Positions 35,139 through 44,452 of a stretch of DNA of 64,000 nt are shown here, piece by piece. The notes below the pieces were generated by a model, which saw nothing but the letters and a program-made list of their open reading frames with translations, was not told where the DNA came from and did no database searches. The translations under genes were made by a program, and so were the position numbers. The DNA is from Epilithonimonas tenax DSM 16811 (GTDB taxonomy: Bacteria; Bacteroidota; Bacteroidia; Flavobacteriales; Weeksellaceae). Location: contig NZ_AUAA01000013.1 in the NCBI RefSeq assembly GCF_000428485.1, positions 19,957 to 83,956 on the forward strand, written 5' to 3'. Each line of letters opens with the position of its first letter. Position 1 is the stretch's first letter.

Positions 35139-36371
35139 ATGGAACAAACTACAGATAACAAATTCGAACTGCTGAAAGGTGACAAAGTCCTTTGGTCGGT
35201 GATCATTTTGATCTCCCTGCTTTCGGTATTTCCGGTTTATTCCGCAAGTTCGAATCTGGAATATATTGTGAACAACGGGACTACAACAGGCCACGTTTTA
35301 AAGCATATTATTTTCGTATTTATTGGTTTGGGAATTATGCGATTTGTAGGCACAGTGAAGTACGAATACATCGGAAAACTGAGTTCTATTTTGCTTTTGA
35401 TCACGATAGGTCTATTGCTGATCACGATGTTCACGGGACAAAAGATAGAAGGCGCCAGTGCATCACGTTGGCTCAAGATCCCTGGAACACCGATCTCTTT
35501 TCAGCCTTCGTCATTCGCTTATTTGATGCTGATGATTTATCTCTGCAGATATTTGACCAAGAAGATCAAAAGAGAAAGATTACCTATTGAGAACATCCTG
35601 TACATCTTCGGACCTATTTTGATTGTCTTCGGATTGGTAGCAAAGGATAACGGATCTACAGCTTTGATGATTCTGATGGTTTCCATCGCCATCTTGATTG
35701 TTGGCCAGTTGGCTTGGCAGTATGTAGCCGGATTTATCTCCTTGTCAGTAGTTTTTGTGGTGATGTTTTTGTTGGTCGCGCTCAACACCAATATGATTGG
35801 TGGGAACCGTGTTCACACTTGGATGAGCCGTATCGAAACCTTTACCAGTTCCAAGAAAAATGCAGATGTGGAGGACGAGAGCATCAAGGCCAAAAATTAT
35901 CAGGTGATGCAAGCCAAAGCGGCTATTGTTCACGGTGGGTTTAACGGGATTGGCCCTGGTAAAAGTGCTTTGAAGCAGACTTTACCACAGTCGGTTTCGG
36001 ATTTTATTTTCGCCATTATTGTTGAAGAATATGGCTGGATGGGTGCTTTTGTTTTGATTAGCCTTTATATGATAATGATCATACGTATCGTCATGATTGC
36101 CAGTAAAATGCCGGCGTTCTTCGGATCGCTGCTCGTGTTGGCGATTGGATTGATGATATTTATTCAGTTAACGGTCAATATTGCAGTGGCAGTCAACCTG
36201 ATTCCGGTTACTGGTCAGCCTTTACCACTGATTAGTTATGGAGGAACATCGATGTTGGTGACCTACATTCAGTTGGGAATTATTTTGAATGTCAGTTCCA
36301 GAATTCAGGTATATGACGAAGAAGGTTTAGGAAAAAGACAAAGTTTAGAAGAAATAAATGATATCGCGTAA
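35139..36371 (+). CDS. ftsW: Septal peptidoglycan polymerase FtsW
   Basis: A 410-residue SEDS-family protein with about ten membrane helices. Conserved segments: EGASASRWLKIPG with the catalytic-loop neighbourhood, VAKDNGSTALMIL, KAAIVHGGFNGIGPGKSA, LPQSVSDFIFAIIVEEYG and GQPLPLISYGGTSML. It polymerises glycan strands at the septum with FtsI. The next gene, murG, begins at the base after its stop codon. Confidence 0.95.
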   Translation: MEQTTDNKFELLKGDKVLWSVIILISLLSVFPVYSASSNLEYIVNNGTTTGHVLKHIIFVFIGLGIMRFVGTVKYEYIGKLSSILLLITIGLLLITMFTGQKIEGASASRWLKIPGTPISFQPSSFAYLMLMIYLCRYLTKKIKRERLPIENILYIFGPILIVFGLVAKDNGSTALMILMVSIAILIVGQLAWQYVAGFISLSVVFVVMFLLVALNTNMIGGNRVHTWMSRIETFTSSKKNADVEDESIKAKNYQVMQAKAAIVHGGFNGIGPGKSALKQTLPQSVSDFIFAIIVEEYGWMGAFVLISLYMIMIIRIVMIASKMPAFFGSLLVLAIGLMIFIQLTVNIAVAVNLIPVTGQPLPLISYGGTSMLVTYIQLGIILNVSSRIQVYDEEGLGKRQSLEEINDIA

Positions 36372-37481
36372 ATGAGCCAAAAACTGAAAATATTATTGAG
36401 CGGCGGCGGAACAGGTGGACACATCTTTCCGGCAGTTGCGATTGCTCAGGAGATCCAAAAAAGATGTCCTGACGCAGCGTTTTTGTTCATTGGTGCCAAC
36501 GGAAAAATGGAAATGGAAAAAGTACCTCAAGCCGGCTTCAAAATCGAAGGATTGAACATCGCCGGATTTGACAGAGGTAGTCTTCTGAAGAATATTGGAC
36601 TTCCTTTCAAAATCATTTCCAGTTTGATAAAAGCTAAAAGAATCATCAAAAATTTCAAACCGGATTTTGCTGTTGGAACGGGTGGTTTTGCAAGTGGACC
36701 AGCATTGTACATCGCTGCGAAAATGGGAATCCCAACTTTTATTCAGGAACAGAACTCTTTGCCGGGGAAGACCAACGTCTTCAATGCGAAAAAGGCAAAA
36801 GCAGTTTTTACGGCTTATCCTGATATGGAGCAGTTTTTCCCAGGAACAAAAACTTATTTCTTAGGGAATCCAATCCGTCAGAATATCATCACAGATTTGA
36901 TTGATAAAGATTTGGCTAAGGAAAAATTAGGCTTAGATAAAAATAAATTAACGATTCTCTCCGTCGGTGGTTCACTCGGTTCCAGAACTTTGAACAACGG
37001 CTGGAAAGATAATTTAGATCAATTAAAAGAAAAAGGTTATCAGTTAATCTGGCAAACTGGAAAGTTGGATTATAATGATTTGAAGGATAATGAATCAATT
37101 ATCAATGATCAATCATCAATTATGTTGAAGGAATTCATCTCCGATATGGCTTTGGTTTATTCGGCCGCGGATGTCATTGTTTCCCGAGCGGGCGCGATTG
37201 CGATTTCAGAATTGGCAGTTGCTAAGAAACCGGTGTTGCTGGTTCCGTTTCCGTTTGCCGCAGAAGACCATCAGACCAAAAATGCTTTGACCTTGGTTGA
37301 GAAAAATGCAGCAAGAATGGTCAAAGATTCTGAAATGAAAGATAAATTTTGGAACACGCTTTCAGAAATCTGTGAAAGTGAAAATTTAAGAAAAGAAATG
37401 TCAACAAATCTTGAGTTTTTTGCAAAGCCAAAAGCAGCGGAAGGAATTGTAGATGAGATTTTTAAAGTGATCAAGAAATAA
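36372..37481 (+). CDS. murG: UDP-GlcNAc:lipid I N-acetylglucosaminyltransferase
   Basis: A 369-residue GT28 enzyme with two Rossmann-like domains. N-terminal GGGTGGHIFPAVAIAQEI; central FIQEQNSLPGKTN; C-terminal SVGGSLGSRTLN, VYSAADVIVSRAGAIAISELA and PFPFAAEDHQTKNA. It makes lipid II on the cytoplasmic face of the membrane. It directly abuts ftsW and is followed by an unusual lipoprotein gene before murC. Confidence 0.96.
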   Translation: MSQKLKILLSGGGTGGHIFPAVAIAQEIQKRCPDAAFLFIGANGKMEMEKVPQAGFKIEGLNIAGFDRGSLLKNIGLPFKIISSLIKAKRIIKNFKPDFAVGTGGFASGPALYIAAKMGIPTFIQEQNSLPGKTNVFNAKKAKAVFTAYPDMEQFFPGTKTYFLGNPIRQNIITDLIDKDLAKEKLGLDKNKLTILSVGGSLGSRTLNNGWKDNLDQLKEKGYQLIWQTGKLDYNDLKDNESIINDQSSIMLKEFISDMALVYSAADVIVSRAGAIAISELAVAKKPVLLVPFPFAAEDHQTKNALTLVEKNAARMVKDSEMKDKFWNTLSEICESENLRKEMSTNLEFFAKPKAAEGIVDEIFKVIKK

Positions 37482-37490
37482 TACAAACTG

Positions 37491-37961
37491 ATGATGAAAA
37501 AACTATTCTGGTTAATGTCTTTAATGTTTTTTTGGAGTTGTGCGCCAAAATATTTTGTGCCACTTCCAAAGAAGAATGCATCAAAAGAAAGAATTGATAA
37601 AGCTAAATCTTTTGCCGATTCTTTTTTTGATAAGTGTAATAAGAAAGACTATTCTGAAATTAATGGATTTGTGATGGATGTAAACACGAAGAAGTTTTAT
37701 TTTTCGCCAGAGAAGATAGAAATAGAATGTAAAAAAATTAATGATAAATATGGAAATGTGTTTGTGAGCGAATTTTTTGATGCCACAACATTAGTAAGAC
37801 CAACAGACTATTATGACTATTTTATTTTCAAAACAAAACTGGAAAAATCAGATAGTATCAAGTATGTTAGTGTCGGATTTTATAGAGATAAAGATATTAT
37901 TGGTGGGTTGAAATTGTCCTCAAATGCCTATCCAAAAATAATTAAAAGAAAGAAAAAATGA
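37491..37961 (+). CDS. Unknown small lipoprotein inserted in the dcw operon
   Basis: A 156-residue protein starting MMKKLFWLMSLMFFWSC; the FWSC end is a lipobox, so it should be lipid-anchored. The second ATG at 37494 is equally possible. The mature part is lysine- and tyrosine-rich with no domain I recognise (ADSFFDKCNKKDYSEIN, FYFSPEKIEIECKKINDKYG). Its stop overlaps the murC start as ATGA, so the two are translationally coupled. The standard dcw order is murG-murC, so this is an accessory insertion. It is visibly more AT-rich than the mur genes. Confidence 0.65.
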   Translation: MMKKLFWLMSLMFFWSCAPKYFVPLPKKNASKERIDKAKSFADSFFDKCNKKDYSEINGFVMDVNTKKFYFSPEKIEIECKKINDKYGNVFVSEFFDATTLVRPTDYYDYFIFKTKLEKSDSIKYVSVGFYRDKDIIGGLKLSSNAYPKIIKRKKK

Positions 37962-39331
37962 GCATCTTAAATAAATACCAAAACTTCTATTTCATCGGCA
38001 TCGGTGGAATTGGAATGAGCGCCTTAGCGAGGTTTTTTCACGCCAACGGCAAGAATGTTTTGGGCTATGATAAAACGCCAACAAAACTGACGGTTCAGCT
38101 TGGTTTTGAAGGGATTGATATTTCGTTTGAAGATGTGATTGATGAAAAAATCGTGGCGTTCGACCAAGAATCGACGTTGGTGATTTACACGCCTGCCATC
38201 AAAAAATTAGCGATTTTGGATTATTTCGCCAGCGAAAGTTTTGAGATTTTGAAAAGGGCAAAAGTTCTGGGTTTGATTACCGAAAATACAGATTGTATCG
38301 CCGTTGCGGGAACGCACGGGAAAACGACGACTTCAACTTTGATTGCCCATTTGTGTAAAGAAGCGAATCTGCCTTCTTCTGCATTTTTGGGCGGAATTTC
38401 TGAGAATTTCAAATCAAATTTTGATTACAACGGAAACCGGTTTTCTGTGGTAGAAGCGGATGAATATGACAGGAGTTTCCTGAATCTTTCCCCAGATTGG
38501 GCGGTGGTAACATCTATTGATGCGGATCATTTGGATATTTATGGTGACAGACTTCAGATAGAAGATGGTTTCCGTCAGTTTGCGGCTTTGGTTCCCAATG
38601 ACAATCAGTTGTTTGTGAGAAAAGGTATTGCGATTGGAAGAGAACATTTGACTTATGCGGTGAACGAGGAAGCGGATTATTACTCCGATAACCTGAGAAT
38701 GGACCACGACAAAATCTACTTTGATTTCCATACACCAACGGAAGAAATCAATGATTTTGTTTGGGATGTTCCAGGAATTCACAATGTGGAAAACGCAACG
38801 GTTGCTTTGGCGATTTTGAGCAATTTGGGTGTGGATTTTGAAACTTTGAAGATAGCCATCGCCAGTTTCAAAGGCATCAAGAGAAGATATACGAAACATA
38901 TTTTCGATAACGGAAAGATTTATATTGATGATTACGCACATCATCCAACAGAGCTGAACGCGGTCATTGGTTCCATCAAAACCTTTTATCCGACCAAGAA
39001 ATTGTTGGTGGTTTTCCAACCGCATTTGTTCAGCAGAACGCGAGATTTTGCAGAAGATTTTGCAAGAAGTCTGGAGAAGGCTGATGACCTTTTGCTTTTG
39101 GATATTTATCCAGCAAGAGAACTTCAGGAAAATTTTGAAGGCATTACCTCTGCGTGGTTATCGGAGAAAATTGAGATTGAAAACCAGAAAGTCTGCACAT
39201 TGCAGGAGACTTTTGAATTCATCAAAGAAAAGGAATTTGACATTCTTTTGACAGTCGGAGCCGGAAACATCGATACGCTTTATGACGGCATTGTGGAATG
39301 GCTTCCAAATATTGAAAAGGTGAGTATCTGA
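37958..39331 (+). CDS. murC: UDP-N-acetylmuramate:L-alanine ligase
   Basis: A 457-residue Mur ligase: N-terminal FIGIGGIGMSALARFF, ATPase loop AVAGTHGKTTTSTLIAH, VVEADEYDRSFL, the DADHLDIYG segment, and C-terminal YIDDYAHHPTE and PHLFSRT. It starts the stem peptide by adding L-alanine to UDP-MurNAc. It overlaps the upstream lipoprotein gene by 4 bases and the downstream exported-protein gene by 1 base. Confidence 0.96.
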   Translation: MSILNKYQNFYFIGIGGIGMSALARFFHANGKNVLGYDKTPTKLTVQLGFEGIDISFEDVIDEKIVAFDQESTLVIYTPAIKKLAILDYFASESFEILKRAKVLGLITENTDCIAVAGTHGKTTTSTLIAHLCKEANLPSSAFLGGISENFKSNFDYNGNRFSVVEADEYDRSFLNLSPDWAVVTSIDADHLDIYGDRLQIEDGFRQFAALVPNDNQLFVRKGIAIGREHLTYAVNEEADYYSDNLRMDHDKIYFDFHTPTEEINDFVWDVPGIHNVENATVALAILSNLGVDFETLKIAIASFKGIKRRYTKHIFDNGKIYIDDYAHHPTELNAVIGSIKTFYPTKKLLVVFQPHLFSRTRDFAEDFARSLEKADDLLLLDIYPARELQENFEGITSAWLSEKIEIENQKVCTLQETFEFIKEKEFDILLTVGAGNIDTLYDGIVEWLPNIEKVSI

Positions 39332-39858
39332 TGAGATTAAAGCTTTCCATATTAATCAGCATTTTGGTCTTCGGTTTTGCTTTTTCGCAGTCGAAAGAAG
39401 TGTTGAGGGTAGTGGAAAATATTAATCAATATTCAGAAGCAATTGATAAAGACCCAAAGGTCATTGAATATAAATTTGAAGTAAAAGGAAAGGACAAAAC
39501 AATCCTTTATCAATACTCAAAAAAGGGAAACGAAATTGTGAAGATTTCCCGAGAATGGAACGAAGATAAAGATAATTATACGGACACGTTCACAGATTAT
39601 TTTTTATTAAAAGATGGACAAAGAGTTTATGCGACGCAAAATATAGTTTATACAAATAAGTCAGATGCGGAAGATATGGGCGGATGGAGTTGTACTTTTT
39701 GGATTAATAAAAATAAGGTCATCAATCTGACATCTCACGGGCACGGAAAAACGGAATCTGATGAATGGGATTATGAATTGGAATTGAAGGACAACTTCAA
39801 TTATATGCTGAAAACGGTAAAGGAATTTGATAATAACCGATTGGCGAAAATAAAATAA
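39331..39858 (+). CDS. Unknown exported protein inserted in the dcw operon
   Basis: A 175-residue protein with a signal peptide (MRLKLSILISILVFGFAFSQ). The mature part is hydrophilic and rich in strands (VIEYKFEVKGKDKTILYQY, YFLLKDGQRVYATQNIVY) with no recognisable domain. Its ATG overlaps the murC TGA by one base, so it is translated in step with murC. It sits between murC and ftsQ, which are normally adjacent in relatives. Confidence 0.6.
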   Translation: MRLKLSILISILVFGFAFSQSKEVLRVVENINQYSEAIDKDPKVIEYKFEVKGKDKTILYQYSKKGNEIVKISREWNEDKDNYTDTFTDYFLLKDGQRVYATQNIVYTNKSDAEDMGGWSCTFWINKNKVINLTSHGHGKTESDEWDYELELKDNFNYMLKTVKEFDNNRLAKIK

Positions 39859-39898
39859 TTAAAGAAGAACTTAGCGCTCCTAGCGTTAAAAAAATAGT

Positions 39899-40891
39899 AT
39901 GAAAAACAAGTGGAGAATATTGAAGATACTCGTGACAGTGGTCCTTTTTGGATTTCTGCTCAGTTTCTCATTGAAGCGTTTCAATGACGCCAAGATGGAG
40001 AATGTGTCTATCAATATGAACCAGGGCAAAACGCCGGTTTATTTTGTGGATGAGAAAGACATCAAAGAATTGGTGAAACAATACAATCCGACAAGAAAAA
40101 TTGGAGACATCAATATCCCGGAATTGGAGAAGAAAATCAATCTGATTCCTTTCGTGGACAGCGCCAATGTTTATTTGAATTTGAATGGAAACCTGAATGT
40201 TGACATCAAACAAAGAGTTCCAGCTTTCAGGTTGAACAAGGACGGAAAAGACTTCTACGTCGATAAAAAAGGCGTTGAGTTTCCGATTTCAAAAAACTTC
40301 TCACTACCAAGTATGTTGGTGATGGGCGATGTGAAACCTTCGGAATATGAAGCGTTAGGAGATTTAATAGAGAAGATTGACAAAGATGATTTCAGCAAAA
40401 AGTATTTCATCGGCATCACAAAAGAAAAGGAGGATTATAATCTTTTAACCAGCGATGGAAATTACAAAGTTGAAATTGGTGACCTTGATAATATTGATTT
40501 GAAAGTAAGAGGTTTCAAAACCTTTGTCGAGAAATATCTGGTGGACCAGAATACGCAGAAGTATAAGAAAATTTCATTGAAATATGATAATCAGATTGTC
40601 ACCACGCTGAATCCTTATTTCAAAGAAAATGACAGCATTCTTAGAAATGCACCAAAAATTGAGACTAAAAAAGCGGAGGAAACGCTGACTCATAATTTGG
40701 CTTCAACGCCGGTAAAGAAGGTGGTCAAGGAAAAGAAACCTGAACCGAAAAAAGAGCTTAAGAAAGCAGAACCCAAAAAAGGGACTACAAAAGCAAAGAA
40801 AACAGAAGCACAGAAAGTTTCTACCAAGAAAAAAGAAACCACTTCCAAAACAAGTGATAAAAAGAAAAAAGCAAAAGTAGTAGTTGAATAA
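39899..40891 (+). CDS. ftsQ: Division protein FtsQ
   Basis: A 330-residue bitopic protein: membrane helix at ~8-24 (ILVTVVLFGFLLSFSL), a POTRA-like region (~38-110), and a beta domain (KDFYVDKKGVEFPISKNFSLPSML region, then GNYKVEIGDLDNIDLKVRGF). The call rests on topology and position before ftsA. The last ~65 residues are a lysine-rich low-complexity tail (repeats of KKAEPKK type) not found in E. coli FtsQ. In the divisome it links FtsL/FtsB to the Z ring machinery. Confidence 0.82.
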   Translation: MKNKWRILKILVTVVLFGFLLSFSLKRFNDAKMENVSINMNQGKTPVYFVDEKDIKELVKQYNPTRKIGDINIPELEKKINLIPFVDSANVYLNLNGNLNVDIKQRVPAFRLNKDGKDFYVDKKGVEFPISKNFSLPSMLVMGDVKPSEYEALGDLIEKIDKDDFSKKYFIGITKEKEDYNLLTSDGNYKVEIGDLDNIDLKVRGFKTFVEKYLVDQNTQKYKKISLKYDNQIVTTLNPYFKENDSILRNAPKIETKKAEETLTHNLASTPVKKVVKEKKPEPKKELKKAEPKKGTTKAKKTEAQKVSTKKKETTSKTSDKKKKAKVVVE

Positions 40892-41006
40892 ATAGGTATA
40901 AAGTCTGTAATGAGTTTTACGTCTTTGCGAACTTAAAAGCATTGCGAAAATCAAAAAAAACTTTGCGGACTTTGCGTTAAAAATAAAAAATCAAATCGAA
41001 CATATA

Positions 41007-42398
41007 ATGGAAAATCAAGAGTATTCAGTAGGTCTGGACATTGGGACAACAAAAATTGTCGCAATTGTCGGAAGACGAAACGCTCACGGGAAAATTGAAA
41101 TTCTGGGCGTTGGAAAAGCAAAAAGTTTAGGCGTCCACAAAGGAATTGTCAATAATATTTCCCAAACCATCAACTCCATCAAGTCCGCTGTTGCAGAAGC
41201 ACAGTCCAGCGCTGGTGTTCCTATTCATAAGGTAACGGTTGGTATTGCAGGCAAACATATCCGTTCGCTTCAGCACTCGGATTATATTATGAGAGACCAT
41301 CCGGACCAGTACATTACGGAGGAGGATATCGAAAAACTAAAAGATCAGGTGAAGAAGTTGGTGATGCTTCCTGGTGAAGAGATCATCCACGTTTTACCTC
41401 AGGATTATAAAGTAGATTCCGAAGGCGAGATCCAAGAACCAGTCGGGATGCACGGCAAAAGATTGGAGGCCAATTTCCACGTTGTCGTAGGACAGATGGG
41501 TTCTATCAGAAACATTGCAAGATGCGTACGCGAAGCTGGTCTGGAGATGGAAGCCTTAACGCTGGAACCCTTGGCGTCATCTGAAGCGGTTCTTACAAAA
41601 GAAGAAAAAGAAGCGGGCGTTGCCATCGTCGATATCGGTGGTGGAACGACGGATATTGCGATCTTCAAAGACAACATCATCCGTCATACCTGTGTGATCC
41701 CGTACGGCGGCGGGATTATCACCGATGATATCAAGGAAGGATGCTCTATCATAGAGAAACACGCAGAACAGTTAAAGGTGAAATTCGGGTCGTCTGTTCC
41801 AGAGCTGGAAAAAGACAGTACTTACGTAACGATTCCAGGATTGCACGGTCGTCCGGACAAAGAGATTTCGTTGAAGGTTTTGGCTCAGATCATCAATGCA
41901 AGAGTTGAAGAAATTCTTGAAATGGTGAATACCGAATTGAAAGCTTACGGCGCATTCGAACAAAAGAAAAAACTGATTGCAGGAATCGTTTTGACAGGTG
42001 GTGGTTCCAATTTGAGAAATCTTCGCCAGTTAGCCAACTATACCACAGGTTTTGATAGCAGAATTGGTTTTGCTAATGAATATGTGGCAAACGATAAAAA
42101 CCAATATCTGAAAGGTCCAGAATTTGCCACTTCCATCGGTTTATTAATGGAAAGTTTGAAAATCAGAGACAAGAAAATCGTGGTCACAGAGGAAGAGATC
42201 ATGGAAGAATTGAAACCTCAGATCGAAAATGCCATTCAGAATCAGGTGCCTGCGCAGGAGATTCAAACGCCTCAGATCAGCCACAACCAAATGGAAGAGA
42301 TGGCAAGGCATAAAGAAGAGGTCAAGAGAAACAGACCCACTTTCGGACAATCGATCCTGGACAAAGTGAAAAAATTCTTTGAAGAAGTAGAAGAGTAA
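41007..42398 (+). CDS. ftsA: Division protein FtsA
   Basis: A 463-residue actin-fold ATPase: VGLDIGTTKIVAIVG (phosphate 1), IVDIGGGTTDIAIF (phosphate 2), and GIVLTGGGSNL (adenosine). The 1C subdomain includes VTVGIAGKHIRS. The C-terminal ~85 residues form a long linker ending in SILDKVKKFFEEVEE, the amphipathic membrane-targeting helix. It anchors FtsZ filaments to the membrane. The 115-base upstream spacer contains CTTTGCG inverted words. Confidence 0.95.
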   Translation: MENQEYSVGLDIGTTKIVAIVGRRNAHGKIEILGVGKAKSLGVHKGIVNNISQTINSIKSAVAEAQSSAGVPIHKVTVGIAGKHIRSLQHSDYIMRDHPDQYITEEDIEKLKDQVKKLVMLPGEEIIHVLPQDYKVDSEGEIQEPVGMHGKRLEANFHVVVGQMGSIRNIARCVREAGLEMEALTLEPLASSEAVLTKEEKEAGVAIVDIGGGTTDIAIFKDNIIRHTCVIPYGGGIITDDIKEGCSIIEKHAEQLKVKFGSSVPELEKDSTYVTIPGLHGRPDKEISLKVLAQIINARVEEILEMVNTELKAYGAFEQKKKLIAGIVLTGGGSNLRNLRQLANYTTGFDSRIGFANEYVANDKNQYLKGPEFATSIGLLMESLKIRDKKIVVTEEEIMEELKPQIENAIQNQVPAQEIQTPQISHNQMEEMARHKEEVKRNRPTFGQSILDKVKKFFEEVEE

Positions 42399-42403
42399 AA
42401 AAC

Positions 42404-42450
42404 ATAAATGATAATTGATAAACGATGAATGATTCATCAACTATTATTTA
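42404..42450. repeat. Inverted-repeat spacer between ftsA and ftsZ
   Basis: GATAATTGATAAA-type and TTTATCAATCGTC-type words pair imperfectly across the spacer. Same word family as the rsmH-ftsL spacer. Confidence 0.45.
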
Positions 42451-42480
42451 TCAATCGTCAACTATAAAAAACATACCATT

Positions 42481-44361
42481 ATGGACAATATATCAAACAC
42501 ACAGGGTTTTTCCTTTGACCTACCAAAAGGGAATTCTGCCATCATCAAAGTAATTGGTGTTGGTGGCGGCGGAAACAATGCTTTGAAACATATGTACGAG
42601 AAAGGGATCTACGGCGTAGATTTCGTCATCTGTAATACAGATGCACAGACTTTGGATAACAATCCGGTTTCTAACAAAGTTCAGTTAGGAATCTCTATGA
42701 CAGAAGGTCTCGGCGCAGGAGCTGATCCAGAAGTTGGAGAAAAAGCGGCGATTGAAAGTATAGACGAGATCAAAGCAGCAATGGGACAAAACACCAAGAT
42801 GGTTTTCATCACAGCCGGAATGGGCGGTGGAACGGGAACTGGTGCTGCGCCTGTGATCGCAAAAGTAGCGAAGGAAATGGGAATCCTTACCGTGGGAATC
42901 GTAACCGTACCTTTTAGTTTTGAAGGAAAAAGAAGATTGGACCAAGCAGAATTGGGACTTGAAAAATTAAGAAATAATGTCGATTCTTTAATTGTCATTA
43001 ATAATGATAAATTAAGACAGCAGTTCGGAAATCTTGGCTTTAAACAAGGGTTTTCTAAGGCCGATGAAGTGTTGACAAACGCAGCCAAAGGAATGGCAGA
43101 GGTGATTACAGGTTATTTCGATGTCAATATCGATTTCCGTGATGCAAAATCTGTCCTTGCAAATTCAGGAACTGCGTTGATGTCAACGGGTGTTGCAACC
43201 GGTGAGAAAAAAGCAGAAGAAGCGGTTAAAAAAGCATTGGATTCCCCATTGCTGAACGACAACAAAATTACCGGAGCGAAAAACGTTCTATTGTTGATCA
43301 GAAGCGGTGTTTCTGAGGTGACGATGGACGAGATAGGCGTGATTATGGATTACATCCAAAAAGAAGCTGGCCATACAGCAGACATTATTTTTGGAGTTGG
43401 AACAGACGAAGAATTGGGCGATGCAGTAAGCGTTCTGGTCATCGCAACCGGATTTTCTAATGACGATAAGAAAAATATTGGCACCACTGAAACCATCAAA
43501 TATTCTTTAGACGACAGACCGAATTCGTTCTCAAGAAACAGAGAATCCCCTTTCAAAAGCAGACTTCAGGATGAGGCAAAATCCCAACCAGAGTCTGGGA
43601 AAAACTTTTTTCGTCTAGATGATGAGGATGATTTCAGAACGTCCAATTTCCCAACCAATTCTGTGACAGAAAGTCTGATAGAAGAAGTGGCAACAGAAAC
43701 CCAAATCATAGAAAACGCAGAAATCGTAGATTACTCCGATGATTATGGGAACGTAGGAAAGAATGAGTACAATCTTTTTAATTTTGAGGAAGATATCAAT
43801 GATGATTTTGATCTAGAACCACAATCTTTTACCTTCGAAGTTGAGGATAAGCCAAAAGCATCTTTCAAAATTGAAGAGGTTGAAAAACCGGTAGAAGTGA
43901 CTTTTACGATTAATGAATCTTCAACCGAAGAAGAATTTCCGGTGATCCAAAAACAAGTCATTTCTGAAGTTAAAGAAGAGATTGTCACCGATTTGAGCCA
44001 AGAAAAAATGCAGGAAGTACAGCCCAACCATTATTCTTTCGCCTCAGAAGTAAAAGAAGAAATCCTTGAACAAAGAACTTCTGACCCCGTTCAGGAAACC
44101 GAAAGCGGTTTTACTTTCTTCAACAAAACACCAGACGGTTCCAAAGCTTTGGACAGAAGAAACAAACTGAAAGAATTCAATTCCCGCTACCAGCAATTGG
44201 ATAATGAGAATGTGTTCGAAACAGTTCCAGCTTTCAAAAGGAAAAATATTAACATCGACGGAGCCAATGCATCCGACCAGAATATCAACACCTATTTGTC
44301 TGATTACAACGGAAGTATGCAGTTGAGAGAGAATCGTTTTCTTAATAAAGATGTAGATTAA
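42481..44361 (+). CDS. ftsZ: Tubulin-like division GTPase FtsZ
   Basis: A 626-residue FtsZ, long for the family (E. coli 383). The GTPase core (~15-330) has VGGGGNNAL and the tubulin signature GGGTGTG at 115-121. It is followed by a ~250-residue acidic, disordered linker. The conserved binding peptide appears as ETVPAFKRKN, with V-P-A-F at 582-585, about 40 residues before the C-terminus rather than at the end; a further segment ending NRFLNKDVD follows. It forms the Z ring, tethered by FtsA. Confidence 0.96.
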   Translation: MDNISNTQGFSFDLPKGNSAIIKVIGVGGGGNNALKHMYEKGIYGVDFVICNTDAQTLDNNPVSNKVQLGISMTEGLGAGADPEVGEKAAIESIDEIKAAMGQNTKMVFITAGMGGGTGTGAAPVIAKVAKEMGILTVGIVTVPFSFEGKRRLDQAELGLEKLRNNVDSLIVINNDKLRQQFGNLGFKQGFSKADEVLTNAAKGMAEVITGYFDVNIDFRDAKSVLANSGTALMSTGVATGEKKAEEAVKKALDSPLLNDNKITGAKNVLLLIRSGVSEVTMDEIGVIMDYIQKEAGHTADIIFGVGTDEELGDAVSVLVIATGFSNDDKKNIGTTETIKYSLDDRPNSFSRNRESPFKSRLQDEAKSQPESGKNFFRLDDEDDFRTSNFPTNSVTESLIEEVATETQIIENAEIVDYSDDYGNVGKNEYNLFNFEEDINDDFDLEPQSFTFEVEDKPKASFKIEEVEKPVEVTFTINESSTEEEFPVIQKQVISEVKEEIVTDLSQEKMQEVQPNHYSFASEVKEEILEQRTSDPVQETESGFTFFNKTPDGSKALDRRNKLKEFNSRYQQLDNENVFETVPAFKRKNINIDGANASDQNINTYLSDYNGSMQLRENRFLNKDVD

Positions 44362-44452
44362 ATTGCGAATGGCTTATGGCAAATAGCTTTTAGCTTCCAA
44401 TTGGAATGTTATAAAGCCAACCTCCAAAAGCCAACCGCCAAAAGCAAAAACT

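Noticed and set aside
39860..39898. Possible small RNA in the TTAGCGCTCCTAGCG spacer before ftsQ
   Set aside because: Too short and simple; it fits the general inverted-word spacer pattern rather than a defined RNA.
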